A stretch of DNA of 64,000 nucleotides from an uncultured Oscillospiraceae bacterium (GCA_947628185.1 CANQYW010000002.1:1-64000); one strand, 5' to 3'; counted from the stretch's first letter, positions 1-10,680 are shown. The notes: generated by a model from the sequence alone, not told the origin. Numbers and translations are program-made.

Positions 1-698
<698 letters not shown>

Positions 699-756
699 TT
701 CGGATTATCCTCCTTAGAATAAAAATGGTTAAAAATAATTCAAAAATACTGCTTGT

Positions 757-785
757 ATTTTAATACATACGCGGGAGATTTGCAA
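757..785 (-). promoter_or_regulatory. Candidate SigA promoter for tuf
   Basis: On the minus strand, TTGCAA (780-785) and TAAAAT (757-762) are separated by 17 bases in the fusA-tuf gap. No terminator-like hairpin was seen after fusA, so tuf is probably served both by read-through of the str operon and by this internal promoter. Confidence 0.6.
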
Positions 786-796
786 CTGTTTTATTG

Positions 797-2875
797 TTAT
801 TTTCCGCCGTGGGAACGTATTATCTCCTCGCGGAGGTTCTTGGGTATCTCCACGAAGTGGCTGGGCTCCATGCTGTAGTTGGCGCGGCCCTGGGTCTTGG
901 AGCGCAGGTCCGTGGAGTAGCCGAACATTGTGGAGAGGGGAACGTCGCAAGTGACCTGGACGGTGCCGTTCCTGAGGTCCGTCCCGGTGACGGCTCCCCG
1001 GCGGGAGTTTATATCGCCGATGATGTCGCCCATGTACTCGTCGGGGCCGGTGACGACCACCTTCATAATGGGCTCTAAGATCGTGGGCTGTGCCTTGAGG
1101 CAGGCGTCTTTGAAGGCCATGGAACCTGCTATCTTGAAGGCCATCTCGGAGGAGTCCACCTCGTGGAAGGAGCCGTCGTAGAGCGTGACCTTCACGTCCA
1201 CAACGGGGAATCCCGCCAGGACCCCCGCCTGCATGGCGCCCTGAATACCGGCGTCCACAGCGGGGATGAACTCCTTGGGTATGACGCCCCCGGTTATCTT
1301 GTCGATGAACTCGTAGCCCTTGCCGGACTCGTTGGGCTCCACGTGGATCTTCACGTGGCCGTACTGGCCCTTGCCGCCGGACTGGCGGACGTACCGGGTG
1401 TCGGAATCGGCGGAGCCGGTGATGGTCTCCTTGTAGGATACCTGGGGACGGCCCACGTTGGCCTCGACTCGGAACTCACGGAGGAGCCGGTCCACGATTA
1501 TCTCAAGATGGAGCTCGCCCATGCCGGCGATTATGGTCTGACCCGTCTCCTCATCGGTGTAGGTCTTGAAGGTGGGGTCCTCCTCGGCTAACTTCTGGAG
1601 GGCCACGGCCATCTTCTCCTGACCGGCCTTGGTGCGGGGCTCTATCGCCACGCGGATGACGGGCTCCGGGAACTCCATGGACTCCAGAATTATCTGGTGG
1701 TCGGCGTCACAGAGCGTGTCGCCGGTGGTGGTGTTCTTGAGGCCCACGGCGGCGGCGATGTCGCCGGTGTAGACCGCGTCGATGTCCTCCCGGTGGTTGG
1801 CGTGCATCTGGAGTATGCGGCCCATGCGCTCCCGCTGGTGTTTCGTGGAGTTTATGACGGTCTTGCCCGCCTCGGCCATCCCGGAGTAGACCCGGAAGAA
1901 GACGAGCCGCCCCACGTAGGGGTCCGTCATGATCTTGAAGGCCAGCGCCGAGAAGGGCGCCTCGTCGTCCGCGGGACGCTCCTCATCCTCGCCGGTTGAG
2001 GGGTTCGTGCCCTTTATGGGGGGGATGTCCAGCGGGGACGGAAGGTAGTCAACGATAGCGTCCAGCAGTTTCTGGACTCCCTTGTTGCGGTAAGAGGTGC
2101 CGCAGGTCACCGGCACCATCTTGTTGGCGATGGTGGCGCTGCGGATGGCCGCCTTGATGGACTCGGAGCTTATCTCCTCCCCCTCAAGGTACTTCATCAT
2201 GATCTCGTCGTCGAAGTCGGAGACGGCCTCCAGGAGTTTCATCCTGTACTCCTCCGCCAGCTCCCGCATGTCCTCGGGTATCTCCTCCACCCGCATGTCC
2301 TGGCCCAGCTCGTCGTAGTAGACGTCGGCCTTCATCTCCACGAGGTCAACAATGCCCCGGAAATCCGCCTCGCGGCCGATGGGCAGCTGCACAGGCACGG
2401 CGTTGGCCTTGAGCCTGTCGTGGACCATCTTGAGGACGTTGAAGAAGTCCGCGCCCATGATGTCCATCTTGTTGACGTATATCATGCGGGGGACGTTGTA
2501 GTTGTCGGCCTGACGCCACACCGTCTCGGACTGGGGCTCCACGCCGCCCTTGGCGCACATGACGGTCACGGAGCCGTCCAGCACGCGGAGGGAACGCTCC
2601 ACCTCCACGGTGAAGTCCACATGGCCCGGGGTGTCGATGATGTTTATCCTCGTTCCCTTCCAGAAACAGGTGGTGGCGGCGGAGGTGATGGTTATGCCCC
2701 GCTCCTGCTCCTGCTCCATCCAGTCCATGGTGGCGGCGCCCTCGTGGACCTCGCCCAGCTTGTGGGTGCGGCCGGTGTAGAAGAGGATGCGCTCGGTGGT
2801 GGTGGTCTTACCGGCGTCGATGTGGGCCATGATGCCGATGTTTCTTGTCTTTTCTAATGAATACTGTCTGGGCAT
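797..2875 (-). CDS. fusA: Elongation factor G
   Basis: Translocation GTPase of the ribosome, 692 residues, the normal length. Begins [20 protein letters not shown] with P-loop AHIDAGKT, followed by DTPGHVDF and the NKMD specificity motif; the C-terminal half contains the expected GMGELHLEI segment of domain III. An AGGAG sequence precedes the ATG. It lies between rpsG (56 bases upstream) and tuf (98 bases downstream), the conserved str order. Nothing unusual was seen. Confidence 0.98.
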   Translation of the reverse strand: MPRQYSLEKTRNIGIMAHIDAGKTTTTERILFYTGRTHKLGEVHEGAATMDWMEQEQERGITITSAATTCFWKGTRINIIDTPGHVDFTVEVERSLRVLDGSVTVMCAKGGVEPQSETVWRQADNYNVPRMIYVNKMDIMGADFFNVLKMVHDRLKANAVPVQLPIGREADFRGIVDLVEMKADVYYDELGQDMRVEEIPEDMRELAEEYRMKLLEAVSDFDDEIMMKYLEGEEISSESIKAAIRSATIANKMVPVTCGTSYRNKGVQKLLDAIVDYLPSPLDIPPIKGTNPSTGEDEERPADDEAPFSALAFKIMTDPYVGRLVFFRVYSGMAEAGKTVINSTKHQRERMGRILQMHANHREDIDAVYTGDIAAAVGLKNTTTGDTLCDADHQIILESMEFPEPVIRVAIEPRTKAGQEKMAVALQKLAEEDPTFKTYTDEETGQTIIAGMGELHLEIIVDRLLREFRVEANVGRPQVSYKETITGSADSDTRYVRQSGGKGQYGHVKIHVEPNESGKGYEFIDKITGGVIPKEFIPAVDAGIQGAMQAGVLAGFPVVDVKVTLYDGSFHEVDSSEMAFKIAGSMAFKDACLKAQPTILEPIMKVVVTGPDEYMGDIIGDINSRRGAVTGTDLRNGTVQVTCDVPLSTMFGYSTDLRSKTQGRANYSMEPSHFVEIPKNLREEIIRSHGGK

Positions 2876-2931
2876 AAAAGATAGCTCTCCTGCATTTGAG
2901 ACTCCTGCGGCCTCAAATCAAACTGAAAAAA

Positions 2932-3402
2932 TTACCACCTGAAGTGGGCGAAGGCCTTGTTGGACTCGGCCATTCTGTGGGTCTCCTCGCGTTTCTTCAC
3001 GGAGGCGCCGGTGTTGTTGGCGGCGTCCATGATCTCCCCGGCGAGTTTCTCCTTCATGGTCTTCTCGCCGCGGGCGCGGGTGTAGTTCGTGAGCCAACGG
3101 AGCCCCAGGGTCTGACGTCTCGCGGGACGGACCTCGATAGGCACCTGATAGGTGGCGCCGCCCACGCGGCGGGCCTTGACCTCAAGTGTGGGCATGATGT
3201 TCTCCAGCGCCTGCTGGAAGACATCCAGGGGCTCCTTGCCGGTCTTGTCTTTGACGATATCAAAGGCCCCGTAGACCACCTTCTGAGCCACGCCCTTCTT
3301 GCCGTCCAGCATAATGCTGTTCACGAGCTTTGTGACAAGCACGGAGTTGTACACGGGATCGGGCAGGATTTCTCTCTTGGGAACATTACCTCTTCTGGGC
3401 AC
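2932..3402 (-). CDS. rpsG: 30S ribosomal protein S7
   Basis: Small-subunit protein that nucleates assembly of the 16S rRNA head domain. The start chosen is GTG at 3402, giving [16 protein letters not shown] and 156 residues, the standard S7 length; an AAGGAGGG site sits about eight bases before it. A longer reading from an ATG six codons upstream would put the ribosome binding site inside the gene. The core [19 protein letters not shown] region is well conserved. Second gene of the str operon. Confidence 0.97.
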   Translation of the reverse strand: MPRRGNVPKREILPDPVYNSVLVTKLVNSIMLDGKKGVAQKVVYGAFDIVKDKTGKEPLDVFQQALENIMPTLEVKARRVGGATYQVPIEVRPARRQTLGLRWLTNYTRARGEKTMKEKLAGEIMDAANNTGASVKKREETHRMAESNKAFAHFRW

Positions 3403-3560
3403 TTTACTTCCCTCCTTCATTATAAAATGATTTCACAGGTACTCGAAACGCCTGTGGCGTTCCGCCGCGCCCCGAGGTCATTTAGATATAGAAAATATAT
3501 ATACTTAAATATATATAATATATACAAATAACAACAGGGCTTAGCTGTTGGGGATGCGCT

Positions 3561-3986
3561 TTACTTCTTCTTGCCTGCCTTGGGCCTCTTGGCGCCGTAC
3601 TTGGAGCGGGCCTGCATACGTCCGTTCACGCCCTGGGTATCGAGGGTGCCGCGGATGATGTGGTAACGCACACCGGGGAGGTCCCTGACACGGCCGCCGC
3701 GGATCATCACCACGGAGTGCTCCTGCAGGTTGTGTCCCACGCCGGGGATATAGGCCGTGACCTCAAATCCGTTGGTGAGACGCACACGGGCGATCTTACG
3801 GAGAGCGGAGTTAGGCTTCTTCGGGGTCATGGTCCTGACGGCGGTGCAGACGCCCCTCTTCTGGGGGGAGCTCAGGTCGGTGGTGCGGTTCTTCAGGGTG
3901 TTGAGGCCCCTCTGGAGCGCAGGTGAGGTGGACTTGTACGCCGCAGTCTCACGGCCCTTCCTGACGAGCTGGTTGATTGTAGGCAT
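3561..3986 (-). CDS. rpsL: 30S ribosomal protein S12
   Basis: Decoding-centre protein of the 30S subunit, 141 residues, within the usual Bacillota range. It starts [13 protein letters not shown] and contains the conserved [10 protein letters not shown] segment (the streptomycin-resistance region, with lysine in the position normally found in sensitive strains), and [14 protein letters not shown]. First gene of the str operon, with a promoter about 80-110 bases upstream. The L7Ae-like gene that often precedes rpsL in Bacillota is absent; a MATE exporter gene lies upstream instead. Confidence 0.98.
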   Translation of the reverse strand: MPTINQLVRKGRETAAYKSTSPALQRGLNTLKNRTTDLSSPQKRGVCTAVRTMTPKKPNSALRKIARVRLTNGFEVTAYIPGVGHNLQEHSVVMIRGGRVRDLPGVRYHIIRGTLDTQGVNGRMQARSKYGAKRPKAGKKK

Positions 3987-4066
3987 TGTGTTCCTCCTTT
4001 CTGAAAATTTTTAAATACCCCTGGATCCTTGGCCAAAATGGGCGCAAAAACTCCAGGCAGAGAGCT

Positions 4067-4095
4067 ATTTTATCATATATAGCCCTTCCAGTCAA
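4067..4095 (-). promoter_or_regulatory. SigA-type promoter of the str operon
   Basis: Minus-strand TTGACT (4090-4095) and TAAAAT (4067-4072) with exactly 17 bases between them, about 80 bases before the rpsL start. Only one base differs from consensus in each box, which fits a highly expressed translation operon. Confidence 0.8.
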
Positions 4096-4110
4096 TAGTT
4101 TTTTTGCAGT

Positions 4111-4146
4111 AAATTACCCTGATTTCAGTAAAAATCAGGGTAATTT
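4111..4146 (-). terminator. Hairpin after the MATE gene
   Basis: A perfect 15-bp stem (4111-4125 with 4132-4146) and six-base loop lies just beyond the MATE stop codon and directly upstream of the str promoter. There is no uridine run after the stem other than the UUU inside its 3' arm, so termination is likely but not classic. Confidence 0.6.
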
Positions 4147-4152
4147 CAGTCG

Positions 4153-5667
4153 TTACGCGGTCACAGCCCTACTGAGACTCTTCCACCTGCCGCTGTGGTA
4201 GCGCGCCGCCATTATGCCGGTCCTCGTGCACTGGTCCACCACCAGGGCTATCCAAGCGCCCCAGAGGCCCAGATCCATGTAGTTTATCATGAGTATCGCA
4301 AGGCCGCTGCGGAGGCCCAGGACAGTCACCGCCATGACGACTGCCGTAAAGCGGGTGTCCCCCGCGCCCCGGAGCCCGCCGGAGACGATGAACTGGTCCG
4401 CCTGGAAGGGCTGACTGAGGGCCAGGAGCGAGAGTATGGCGGCGCCCATCTCCACCACCTCCGGCGTATCATTAAATACGGCTATTATCTGCTCATTTAG
4501 GAGCACCATCAGCGCCGCGAGGACGAGGGAGGCCAAGATGCCAAGGTCCCGCGCCTTTCGCATGTAGATGGCGGACATATCGTACCGCCGCCGGCCTATG
4601 CTCTGGCCCATTAGGGTGGTGGCGGCGGTGGCGAACGCCTGGCCCATCATGAAGCTCATGCTCTGTATGCTCATGAGCACCTGGTGGGTGGCGTAGACCG
4701 TGTCGCCGAGGCCCGTCACCTGGCGGGTGTAGATGATGAGTCCCGCCCGCATGAATAGCTGCTCCACCATGGAGGGGATGCCTATAGTTATGACGCCGCT
4801 CATGATGGACCTATCGAAGGAGAACTTCTCCTTGAGGTCCAGGTACACGTAGTGGCGCTTGCGGAAGGAGACGGCCATAGCGATGAAGAACGCCACGGTC
4901 TGGCCGATGATGGTGGCCCAGGAGGCCCCCGCCACGCCCATCTTGGGCACGCCGAAGTGGCCGTAGATCATGATGTAGTTAAAGATGAGGTTCACCACGT
5001 TCGCCACGGTGTTGTAGATCATTGGCGTCTTCGTGTCGCCTATCCCCCGGAGGGCCGCCGTCACCGTTATACTCAGGCACAAGGGTATGAACCCGTACAT
5101 CTGGATATTGAGGTACTCCACCCCCAGGGCCACGGCCTCCTCGCTGACGCCCGTGCCGGCCATGAACCGGATGAGGGGCTCGGAGAACACCAGCCCCACC
5201 ACCATAAAGAGCACCGCCATTATGAGGTTCAGTATCATGGCGTGCTTGAAGACCAGGTTCGACTTCTCCCTATTCTGCTGTCCCCGGAACCTGGCTATTA
5301 TGGCCGTGGCGCCCACGTTCATGGCCTGGACCATCGTCATGAGCAGGAACTTGGGCTGTGTGGCGAGGCCCACCGCCGAGAGCGCCACTATGCCCTCGTT
5401 CTGCAGGATGCCCCCCGCCATCATGGTGCCCTTGAGCTGGCCCACCATGGCCGTGTCCGCTATGCTGGTGAGCTGCGTCAGCACCAGCTCCACGAGGCTC
5501 GGCAGCGCTATGAGCGTCACGTCCCTGTAGAGCCTCTTATTCGACACTCCCTCCGGCAGTCCGTAGCGTTTCACACGGCCTATGGCGTCCGGGGAGTTCG
5601 CGTCCCCGTAGTCAAGGCCGTCCAGCGCCGTGACGACCGTCTTCTCATGCCCACTTTTTCTCGCCAT
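4153..5667 (-). CDS. MATE family multidrug/Na+ efflux transporter
   Basis: Predicted inner-membrane exporter of the MATE superfamily, 504 residues with about twelve hydrophobic segments in two similar halves. The first ~50 residues are hydrophilic, then IALPSLVELVLTQLTSIADTAMVGQLKG matches the start of the MATE core. The substrate cannot be read from sequence. The ATG at 5667 has an AAGGGGG site about ten bases upstream. It is monocistronic as far as can be seen: the sirtuin gene 113 bases upstream is on the same strand, and a hairpin follows the stop. Confidence 0.9.
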   Translation of the reverse strand: MARKSGHEKTVVTALDGLDYGDANSPDAIGRVKRYGLPEGVSNKRLYRDVTLIALPSLVELVLTQLTSIADTAMVGQLKGTMMAGGILQNEGIVALSAVGLATQPKFLLMTMVQAMNVGATAIIARFRGQQNREKSNLVFKHAMILNLIMAVLFMVVGLVFSEPLIRFMAGTGVSEEAVALGVEYLNIQMYGFIPLCLSITVTAALRGIGDTKTPMIYNTVANVVNLIFNYIMIYGHFGVPKMGVAGASWATIIGQTVAFFIAMAVSFRKRHYVYLDLKEKFSFDRSIMSGVITIGIPSMVEQLFMRAGLIIYTRQVTGLGDTVYATHQVLMSIQSMSFMMGQAFATAATTLMGQSIGRRRYDMSAIYMRKARDLGILASLVLAALMVLLNEQIIAVFNDTPEVVEMGAAILSLLALSQPFQADQFIVSGGLRGAGDTRFTAVVMAVTVLGLRSGLAILMINYMDLGLWGAWIALVVDQCTRTGIMAARYHSGRWKSLSRAVTA

Positions 5668-5780
5668 TATGTTCCACGTTCCCCCTTGAATCGCGTATTA
5701 CATATAAATGTTAGCACTTTCGGTACAAAATACAAGGGGCAAAGTGGACGGATTATATATTGCAAAACCGAGTTCCGATG

Positions 5781-6515
5781 TCAATCTTGCTCCATGGCCC
5801 AGAGTTTCGCGCAGACCTCCCCTATCTTCCCCGGGATGACGAGCTGGGCCTCGGAGTCCACCGCCGTGGGGGACTTATTTATTAGCACCAGATTCCGGCC
5901 CCTGAAGTAATTTATGAGCCCCGCCGCCGGGTACACCGCGAGGGACGTGCCGCCGATTATCATGAGGTCGGCTCTCGCTATATGGTCCACGGACTCTCGG
6001 AGCACCCGGCCGCTCAGGCCCTCCTCATACAGGACGATGTCCGGCCTTATAACGCCCCCGCACTGGCACCTGGGGACGCCCTCGCACTCCATCACCACGT
6101 TTGGCCCGTAGCGGCGCTTGCAGCGGACGCAGTAATTCTCAAGGAGCGTGCCGTGGAGCTCCAGGACCTTCTTGCTCCCCGCGGCCTCATGAAGCCCGTC
6201 GATATTCTGCGTTATCACCGCCGCCAGCTTGCCCCGCTCCTCCAGGTGCGCCAAATACTTGTGGGCGGCGTTGGGCTTCGCCCCGGTGACAACAAGCTTG
6301 TCCCGGTAGAACCTGAAGAACTCCTCCGGCATGGCCTCAAAGAAACTGCGGCTCAATATGGTCTCCGGCGGATACTTGTACTTCTGGTTATATAGCCCGT
6401 CCACGCTGCGGAAATCCGGTATGCCGCTCTCGGTGGAGACCCCGGCGCCGCCGAAGAACACGATCCTCTCGCTCTCCTCGATGAGCCGGTGGAGCTCCGA
6501 TATCCTCTCATCCAT
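5781..6515 (-). CDS. NAD-dependent protein deacetylase (sirtuin, Sir2 family)
   Basis: Class III deacylase that uses NAD+ to remove acyl groups from lysines. The ATG at 6515 (MDERISELHR) is preceded by GAGGAGG at a good distance; 244 residues, normal for a bacterial sirtuin. Visible motifs: NAD-binding GAGVSTESGIPDFR (about 23-36), QNIDGLHE with the catalytic His, the zinc pairs CVRC and CQC, and the late GTSLAVYPA and LINKSPT segments. It follows guaB on the same strand with a terminator between, so it may be transcribed separately. Confidence 0.93.
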   Translation of the reverse strand: MDERISELHRLIEESERIVFFGGAGVSTESGIPDFRSVDGLYNQKYKYPPETILSRSFFEAMPEEFFRFYRDKLVVTGAKPNAAHKYLAHLEERGKLAAVITQNIDGLHEAAGSKKVLELHGTLLENYCVRCKRRYGPNVVMECEGVPRCQCGGVIRPDIVLYEEGLSGRVLRESVDHIARADLMIIGGTSLAVYPAAGLINYFRGRNLVLINKSPTAVDSEAQLVIPGKIGEVCAKLWAMEQD

Positions 6516-6540
6516 ATTGTACCTCCTCAAAAATATATTT

Positions 6541-6567
6541 TGGCCCGCCGGGGTCGCCCCGGCAGGC
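6541..6567 (-). terminator. Terminator after the IMPDH gene
   Basis: GC-rich hairpin of about ten base pairs (CCTGCCGGGG with CCCCGGCGGG, three-base loop) immediately after the stop at 6577, followed on the minus strand by an A/T-rich stretch containing a run of T. It lies upstream of the sirtuin ribosome binding site. Confidence 0.7.
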
Positions 6568-6576
6568 CGATAGAGT

Positions 6577-8085
6577 TTATTTCTTTGTGCTTGTCACAGA
6601 CTCCCTGAGCACCACGTCGTGAGCGCCGCCCTCCACGATGGAGGTGGCGGAGACGAGGGTCAGTTTCGCCTTCTTCTGGAGCTCCGGTATCGTCACCGCG
6701 CCGCAGTTGCACATGGTGTGTTTCACCTTGCTGAGCGTTATGGCCACGTTGTCGTGGAGGGACCCGGCGTAGGGGACGTAGGAGTCCACGCCCTCCTCAA
6801 AGGCCATACCCTCCTTACCGCCCAGGTCGTAGCGCTGCCAGTTCCGCGCCCGGGAACTGCCCTCGCCCCAGTACTCCTTCATGTAGTTGCCGCCGATGGA
6901 GACGCGCCTGGAGGGGCTCTCGTCGAACCTGGCGAAGTACCGGCCCAGCATCAGGAAGTCCGCCCCCATGGCGAGGGCCAGGGTGAAGTGGTAGTCGTGG
7001 ACTATGCCGCCGTCAGAGCAGACGGGCACATAGACGCCCGTCTCCTCAAAATACTTGTCCCGCTCCCGGCAGACGTCAATTAGCGCCGTGGCCTGGCCCC
7101 GGCCTATGCCCTTCTGCTCACGGGTTATGCAGATGGACCCGCCGCCGATGCCCACTTTCACGAAGTCCGCGCCGCTCTCCGCTAAGAACCTGAAACCCTC
7201 GGCGTCCACCACGTTCCCGGCGCCCACTTTAACGGTGTCGCCGTAGTGTTCGCGTATCCACTTGAGCGTCAGGCGCTGCCACTCCGAGAACCCCTCGGAG
7301 GAGTCGATGCAGAGGACATCCGCCCCCGCCTCCACCAGCGCCGGCACGCGGACGGCGTAGTCCCGGGTGTTTATGCCCGCGCCCACCACGTACTTCTTGC
7401 TGGCGTCTAAGAGCTCCAGCGGGTTCTCCTTGTGGGAGGAGTAGTCCTTGCGGAAGACGAAGTAGAGGAGATTGCCCTCGTCGTCAACTATGGGAAGGGT
7501 GTTCACCTTGTGCTCCCAGATGAGGTCGTTGGCCTCCTTGAGGGTGGTGGAGGCGGGGGCCAGGGTGAGCTTATCGAGGGTCGTCATGAAACTCTCCACC
7601 AGCTCCTCGCCGGTCATGCGGCTGAGACGGTAGTCCCGGCGGGTGACTATCCCCAGGAGCTTGCCGTTGGGGCCGCCGTCCTCCGTCACCGCCACGGTGG
7701 AGTGGCCGGTGCGCTCGGTGAGCTCCAAGAGCTCCCGGAGCGTGGCGGAGGGCCTGATGTTTGAGTCACTGACCACAAAGCCCGCCTTGTATGCCTTAGC
7801 CCGGGCCACCATCGCCGCCTGGTCCTCCACGGTCTGGGAGCCGTAAATGAAGGAGACGCCCCCCTCCCTCGCCAGGGCCACGGCCATGTTGTCGTCGGAC
7901 ACCGCCTGCATTATGGCGGAGGTCATGGGTATGTTCATGGATATGGCGGGCTCCTCGCCCCTTCTGAATTTCACCAGGGGCGTCTTGAGGCTGACATTTT
8001 CTGGGATGCAGTTGGTCCCGGAGTAGCCCGGCACCAAGAGGTACTCGCTGAATGTCCTTGACGGTTCCTCATAGATGAATGCCAT
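6577..8085 (-). CDS. guaB: IMP dehydrogenase
   Basis: Oxidises IMP to XMP with NAD+, the committed step to guanine nucleotides. 502 residues. The catalytic loop [13 protein letters not shown] holds the nucleophilic Cys at about residue 319; the usual bacterial form is GxGSICTT, so this belongs to a divergent IMPDH subgroup. Residues ~100-225 form a tandem CBS (Bateman) region ([14 protein letters not shown]... [12 protein letters not shown]). The C-terminal flap and [20 protein letters not shown] are present. A strong promoter precedes it and a terminator follows, so it is probably a single-gene unit. Confidence 0.94.
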   Translation of the reverse strand: MAFIYEEPSRTFSEYLLVPGYSGTNCIPENVSLKTPLVKFRRGEEPAISMNIPMTSAIMQAVSDDNMAVALAREGGVSFIYGSQTVEDQAAMVARAKAYKAGFVVSDSNIRPSATLRELLELTERTGHSTVAVTEDGGPNGKLLGIVTRRDYRLSRMTGEELVESFMTTLDKLTLAPASTTLKEANDLIWEHKVNTLPIVDDEGNLLYFVFRKDYSSHKENPLELLDASKKYVVGAGINTRDYAVRVPALVEAGADVLCIDSSEGFSEWQRLTLKWIREHYGDTVKVGAGNVVDAEGFRFLAESGADFVKVGIGGGSICITREQKGIGRGQATALIDVCRERDKYFEETGVYVPVCSDGGIVHDYHFTLALAMGADFLMLGRYFARFDESPSRRVSIGGNYMKEYWGEGSSRARNWQRYDLGGKEGMAFEEGVDSYVPYAGSLHDNVAITLSKVKHTMCNCGAVTIPELQKKAKLTLVSATSIVEGGAHDVVLRESVTSTKK

Positions 8086-8120
8086 AAATTATCCTCCCGC
8101 AAAATTCTTAAATTTTCGAT

Positions 8121-8149
8121 ATGTTACCACCGGTACGCCGCCGTGTCAA
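8121..8149 (-). promoter_or_regulatory. SigA-type promoter of guaB
   Basis: Minus-strand TTGACA (8144-8149) and TAACAT (8121-8126) separated by 17 bases, about 35 bases before the guaB ATG. The leader is too short for a purine riboswitch and none is seen. Confidence 0.7.
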
Positions 8150-8157
8150 GTACCGCG

Positions 8158-8979
8158 TCAGCCGTTGGAACGCTGATAATAGAACATGTATTGCTGGGCA
8201 AGTCCGGCGTTTTCACCAAACACCTCCGGAGAGAAACCCTCCGGGTAGTGCTGGGCCAGGGCCTTTTTCATCCAGACGTCTATTGGGAAGGCGGAGCCTA
8301 TGCGAAGTGAGAAGAGTATGACGCAGTTTGCCACCTTCTCCCCTATGCCCGGCATGGCCATGAGGGCCTTTTTCGCCCTCGTGAGGTCCGCGCCGGAGAG
8401 CTCCTCAAGGTCGAGCTCCCCGGAGTCCACGGCCCGGGCCGCTGAGAGTATGTATGGGGCCCTGTAGCCGCAGCGCAGGACGGCGAGATCCTCCTCGCTC
8501 AAGGGCGCGATCCTCTCCGGCCCCGGGAAGGTGTAGTACCGCTCCCCCATGAGCTCCACGGGGTCGCCGAACTCCCGGCAGAGGGTCTCCACTATCTTCT
8601 TTATTCTCGGTATATTGTTGCACTGGGAGATAATGAAGGAGCAGAGCGTCTCCCACCTGTCCTGGTTTAAGATCCTTATCCCCGCGCCGAAGTCCGAGGC
8701 CGCCCGCATGTAGTCGTCAACGCACACGGCCCGCCTGAGGCTCCTGTAGTCCCGGTCGAGGTCAAAGTACCCGTGCCAGACCTTCTCCACATCCTCCGGC
8801 GTGCCGGTTATGTATATCCGCCCACCCTCGCGCCGGATCCTCGCGGCCCTCCCCAGCGCCACGCCGGTGTAGGAGCCGTCGGGGCCCTCGTTCCATCTGA
8901 AACACTGGCCGCACTCAAAAATTTTTTTGAGATCAAAATCGTCTAAGGTCTCTATCTCCGTCTCCTGGCAGTATCCCAT
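8158..8979 (-). CDS. 8-oxoguanine DNA glycosylase/AP lyase, OGG1 type
   Basis: Bifunctional repair enzyme that excises oxidised guanine and nicks the abasic site. 273 residues with the OGG1 N-terminal domain (FECGQCFRWNEG), then a helix-hairpin-helix MPGIGEKVANC carrying the Schiff-base Lys at about 215, and the catalytic Asp in FPIDVW at about 234. These correspond to K249 and D268 of human OGG1. The C terminus is short, without an obvious Fe-S cluster. It has its own promoter and is divergent from spoVAD. It is the eukaryote-like OGG1 family found in clostridia, not MutM. Confidence 0.9.
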   Translation of the reverse strand: MGYCQETEIETLDDFDLKKIFECGQCFRWNEGPDGSYTGVALGRAARIRREGGRIYITGTPEDVEKVWHGYFDLDRDYRSLRRAVCVDDYMRAASDFGAGIRILNQDRWETLCSFIISQCNNIPRIKKIVETLCREFGDPVELMGERYYTFPGPERIAPLSEEDLAVLRCGYRAPYILSAARAVDSGELDLEELSGADLTRAKKALMAMPGIGEKVANCVILFSLRIGSAFPIDVWMKKALAQHYPEGFSPEVFGENAGLAQQYMFYYQRSNG

Positions 8980-9017
8980 GCCCCAAAGCCTCTCTCTGAA
9001 TACAAGTAAGTATGTTC

Positions 9018-9046
9018 ATTATAACATCCCAAATAAAATATGTAAA
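9018..9046 (-). promoter_or_regulatory. SigA-type promoter of the OGG1-type gene
   Basis: Minus-strand TTTACA (9041-9046) and TATAAT (9018-9023) with a 17-base spacer, about 40 bases before the glycosylase ATG. Confidence 0.7.
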
Positions 9047-9167
9047 CGGCCAGATGGACCAAAAAAGGCCGGGATTTATGCAAGTTTTGCATATGGGAAA
9101 AACAGAGTATTATTTGCGCCCGGCGGTAAAACCTATATGTGAAAAAATTATTTTACGGTGATGACAT

Positions 9168-10184
9168 ATGGCTCAAAAAAGAATAGGAAAACAGACCCTT
9201 GCCCTGCAAGATCCCCCCTCCTTTGCCGGCCACGCCTGCATAGTGGGGAAGAAGGAGGGCGAGGGTCCCCTCCGGGACAGCTTTGACTTTATAAACGCGG
9301 ACTCGTTCCTGGGCGAGAGCACCTGGGAGAAGGCGGAGAGCGCCCTTGTGCGCAACGCGGTCTCCATGGCGCTGGCGAAGTCCGCCCTCTCCCCCACGGA
9401 CGTGAATCTGGTGTTCTGCGGCGATCTTCTCAACCAGTGTACCGCCACAAGTTTCGGTATGCGGGACTCCAACATCCCCATGTTCGGCCTCTACGGCGCC
9501 TGCTCCACCATGTCGGAGAGCCTGGCCCTGGCGGCGCTGGCGGTGGACGGTGGTTTCGCGGACAACGCCCTCGCGGTGACGAGCTCCCACTTCTGCTCGG
9601 CGGAGCGTCAGTTCCGGCTGCCCCTGGAGTACGGCGGGCAGCGTCCCCCCTCCTCCCAGTGGACCGTCACGGGCTCCGGCGCCGCGGTGCTCTCCGCCAA
9701 CGGCCCCGGCCCCTACGTCACCCACGTGACCCCGGGCAGGATAGTCGATAACGGCGTCACCGACGCCAACAACATGGGCGCGGCCATGGCCCCCGCCGCC
9801 TACGACACCTTGAAGGCCCACTTTGAGGACATGTCCCAGGGGCCCGACGCCTACGATCTCGTGGTGACGGGGGATCTGGGGGCCGTGGGTTCCGACATCC
9901 TCCGGGAGTTCTTCGCCGCCGACGGGGTGGATCTGGCCTCCAAGCACCAGGACTGCGGCCTTCTCATCTTCGACCGCAAGACCCAGGACGTGCACTCCGG
10001 CGGCTCCGGCTGCGGCTGCGCCGCCTCGGTGCTCTGCGGGTACCTCCTCAACGGCATGAGGGAGGGCCGCTGGAACCGCATACTCTTCGCGGCCACCGGC
10101 GCGCTCCTCTCCCCCACCACCACCATGCAGGGGGAGAGTATCCCCTCCATCTGCTGCGCGGTGACCATCTGCAATACGAAATGA
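9168..10184 (+). CDS. spoVAD: Stage V sporulation protein AD
   Basis: Component of the SpoVA channel that moves dipicolinic acid-calcium into the forespore and releases it in germination; SpoVAD is the thiolase-fold DPA-binding subunit. 338 residues, normal length, starting MAQKRIGKQTLALQDPPSFAGHACIVGKKEGEGPL with the typical STWEKAESALVRNA and GCSCG-like GSGCGCAASVLCGYLL segments. spoVAE starts nine bases after its stop. spoVAC, which precedes spoVAD in most spore formers, is not in the 190 bases upstream, where a divergent DNA repair gene begins. No convincing SigG promoter was identified. Confidence 0.95.
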   Translation: MAQKRIGKQTLALQDPPSFAGHACIVGKKEGEGPLRDSFDFINADSFLGESTWEKAESALVRNAVSMALAKSALSPTDVNLVFCGDLLNQCTATSFGMRDSNIPMFGLYGACSTMSESLALAALAVDGGFADNALAVTSSHFCSAERQFRLPLEYGGQRPPSSQWTVTGSGAAVLSANGPGPYVTHVTPGRIVDNGVTDANNMGAAMAPAAYDTLKAHFEDMSQGPDAYDLVVTGDLGAVGSDILREFFAADGVDLASKHQDCGLLIFDRKTQDVHSGGSGCGCAASVLCGYLLNGMREGRWNRILFAATGALLSPTTTMQGESIPSICCAVTICNTK

Positions 10185-10193
10185 GGTGACATC

Positions 10194-10559
10194 ATGGATT
10201 GGATGCAGTATATACGCGCTTTCGCCGTGGGCGGGCTCCTGTGCCTCATAGGCCAGGTGCTAATAGATAAGACCCGCCTCACCCCGGCGCGGATCCTGAC
10301 GGCCTACGTCATAGCCGGCGTCATACTCGGGGCCCTCGGTATATATGAGCCCATCGCCCGGTGGGCGGGGGCCGGCGCAAACGTGCCCCTCACGGGCTTT
10401 GGGAACCTCTTGGCGAAGGGCGTCAAGAGGGCCGTCCGGGAGCGGGGCCTCATCGGGGCCTTCACCGGCGGATTCACAGCGGCCGCCGGGGGCATCGGCG
10501 CCGCCGTCTTCTTCGGGTATATAATGTCCGTCATCTTCAAGCCCGGCGACAAGAGCTAA
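10194..10559 (+). CDS. spoVAE: Stage V sporulation protein AE
   Basis: Small integral membrane subunit of the SpoVA DPA channel, 121 residues with about three to four hydrophobic segments (IRAFAVGGLLCLIGQVLIDK, ILTAYVIAGVILGALGIYEPI, a Gly/Ala-rich segment and a C-terminal one). GAGGTGAC lies just before the ATG and within the spoVAD stop region, so the two are co-translated. A strong hairpin follows. The gene pair stands alone, suggesting that the other SpoVA subunits are encoded elsewhere. Confidence 0.93.
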   Translation: MDWMQYIRAFAVGGLLCLIGQVLIDKTRLTPARILTAYVIAGVILGALGIYEPIARWAGAGANVPLTGFGNLLAKGVKRAVRERGLIGAFTGGFTAAAGGIGAAVFFGYIMSVIFKPGDKS

Positions 10560-10578
10560 TAGATAATGAATTTCAAAC

Positions 10579-10608
10579 GGCCCCGGGAGCCTCAAAACTC
10601 CCGGGGCC
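10579..10608 (+). terminator. Terminator after spoVAE
   Basis: GGCCCCGGGAG (10579-10589) pairs with CTCCCGGGGCC (10598-10608) around an eight-base loop, 20 bases after the stop. Only a short pyrimidine tail follows, so efficiency is uncertain. Confidence 0.7.
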
Positions 10609-10651
10609 TTCCCGTGCCTGTGTAATAATCATTTCTTAAAAAAATCTCCTC

Positions 10652-10680
10652 TTTATTCTTAAGGCAAAAGGCTTTATAAT
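10652..10680 (+). promoter_or_regulatory. Candidate promoter of the two-component operon
   Basis: Consensus TATAAT at 10675-10680 with a weak TTTATT -35 at 10652-10657, 17-base spacer, 30 bases before the response regulator ATG. Confidence 0.5.

Noticed and set aside
3403..3560. Terminator or separate promoter in the AT-rich rpsL-rpsG gap
   Set aside because: Only alternating TATATA sequence was seen; no hairpin with a U tract and no paired boxes.
5690..5780. Promoter for the MATE gene at 4153-5667
   Set aside because: Several TTG and TAT-like boxes occur in this AT-rich gap, but none has both boxes at acceptable spacing.
9080..9140. SigG-type promoter for spoVAD
   Set aside because: GCATA is present at 9089-9093, but no CATnnTA-like box lies at the right distance.
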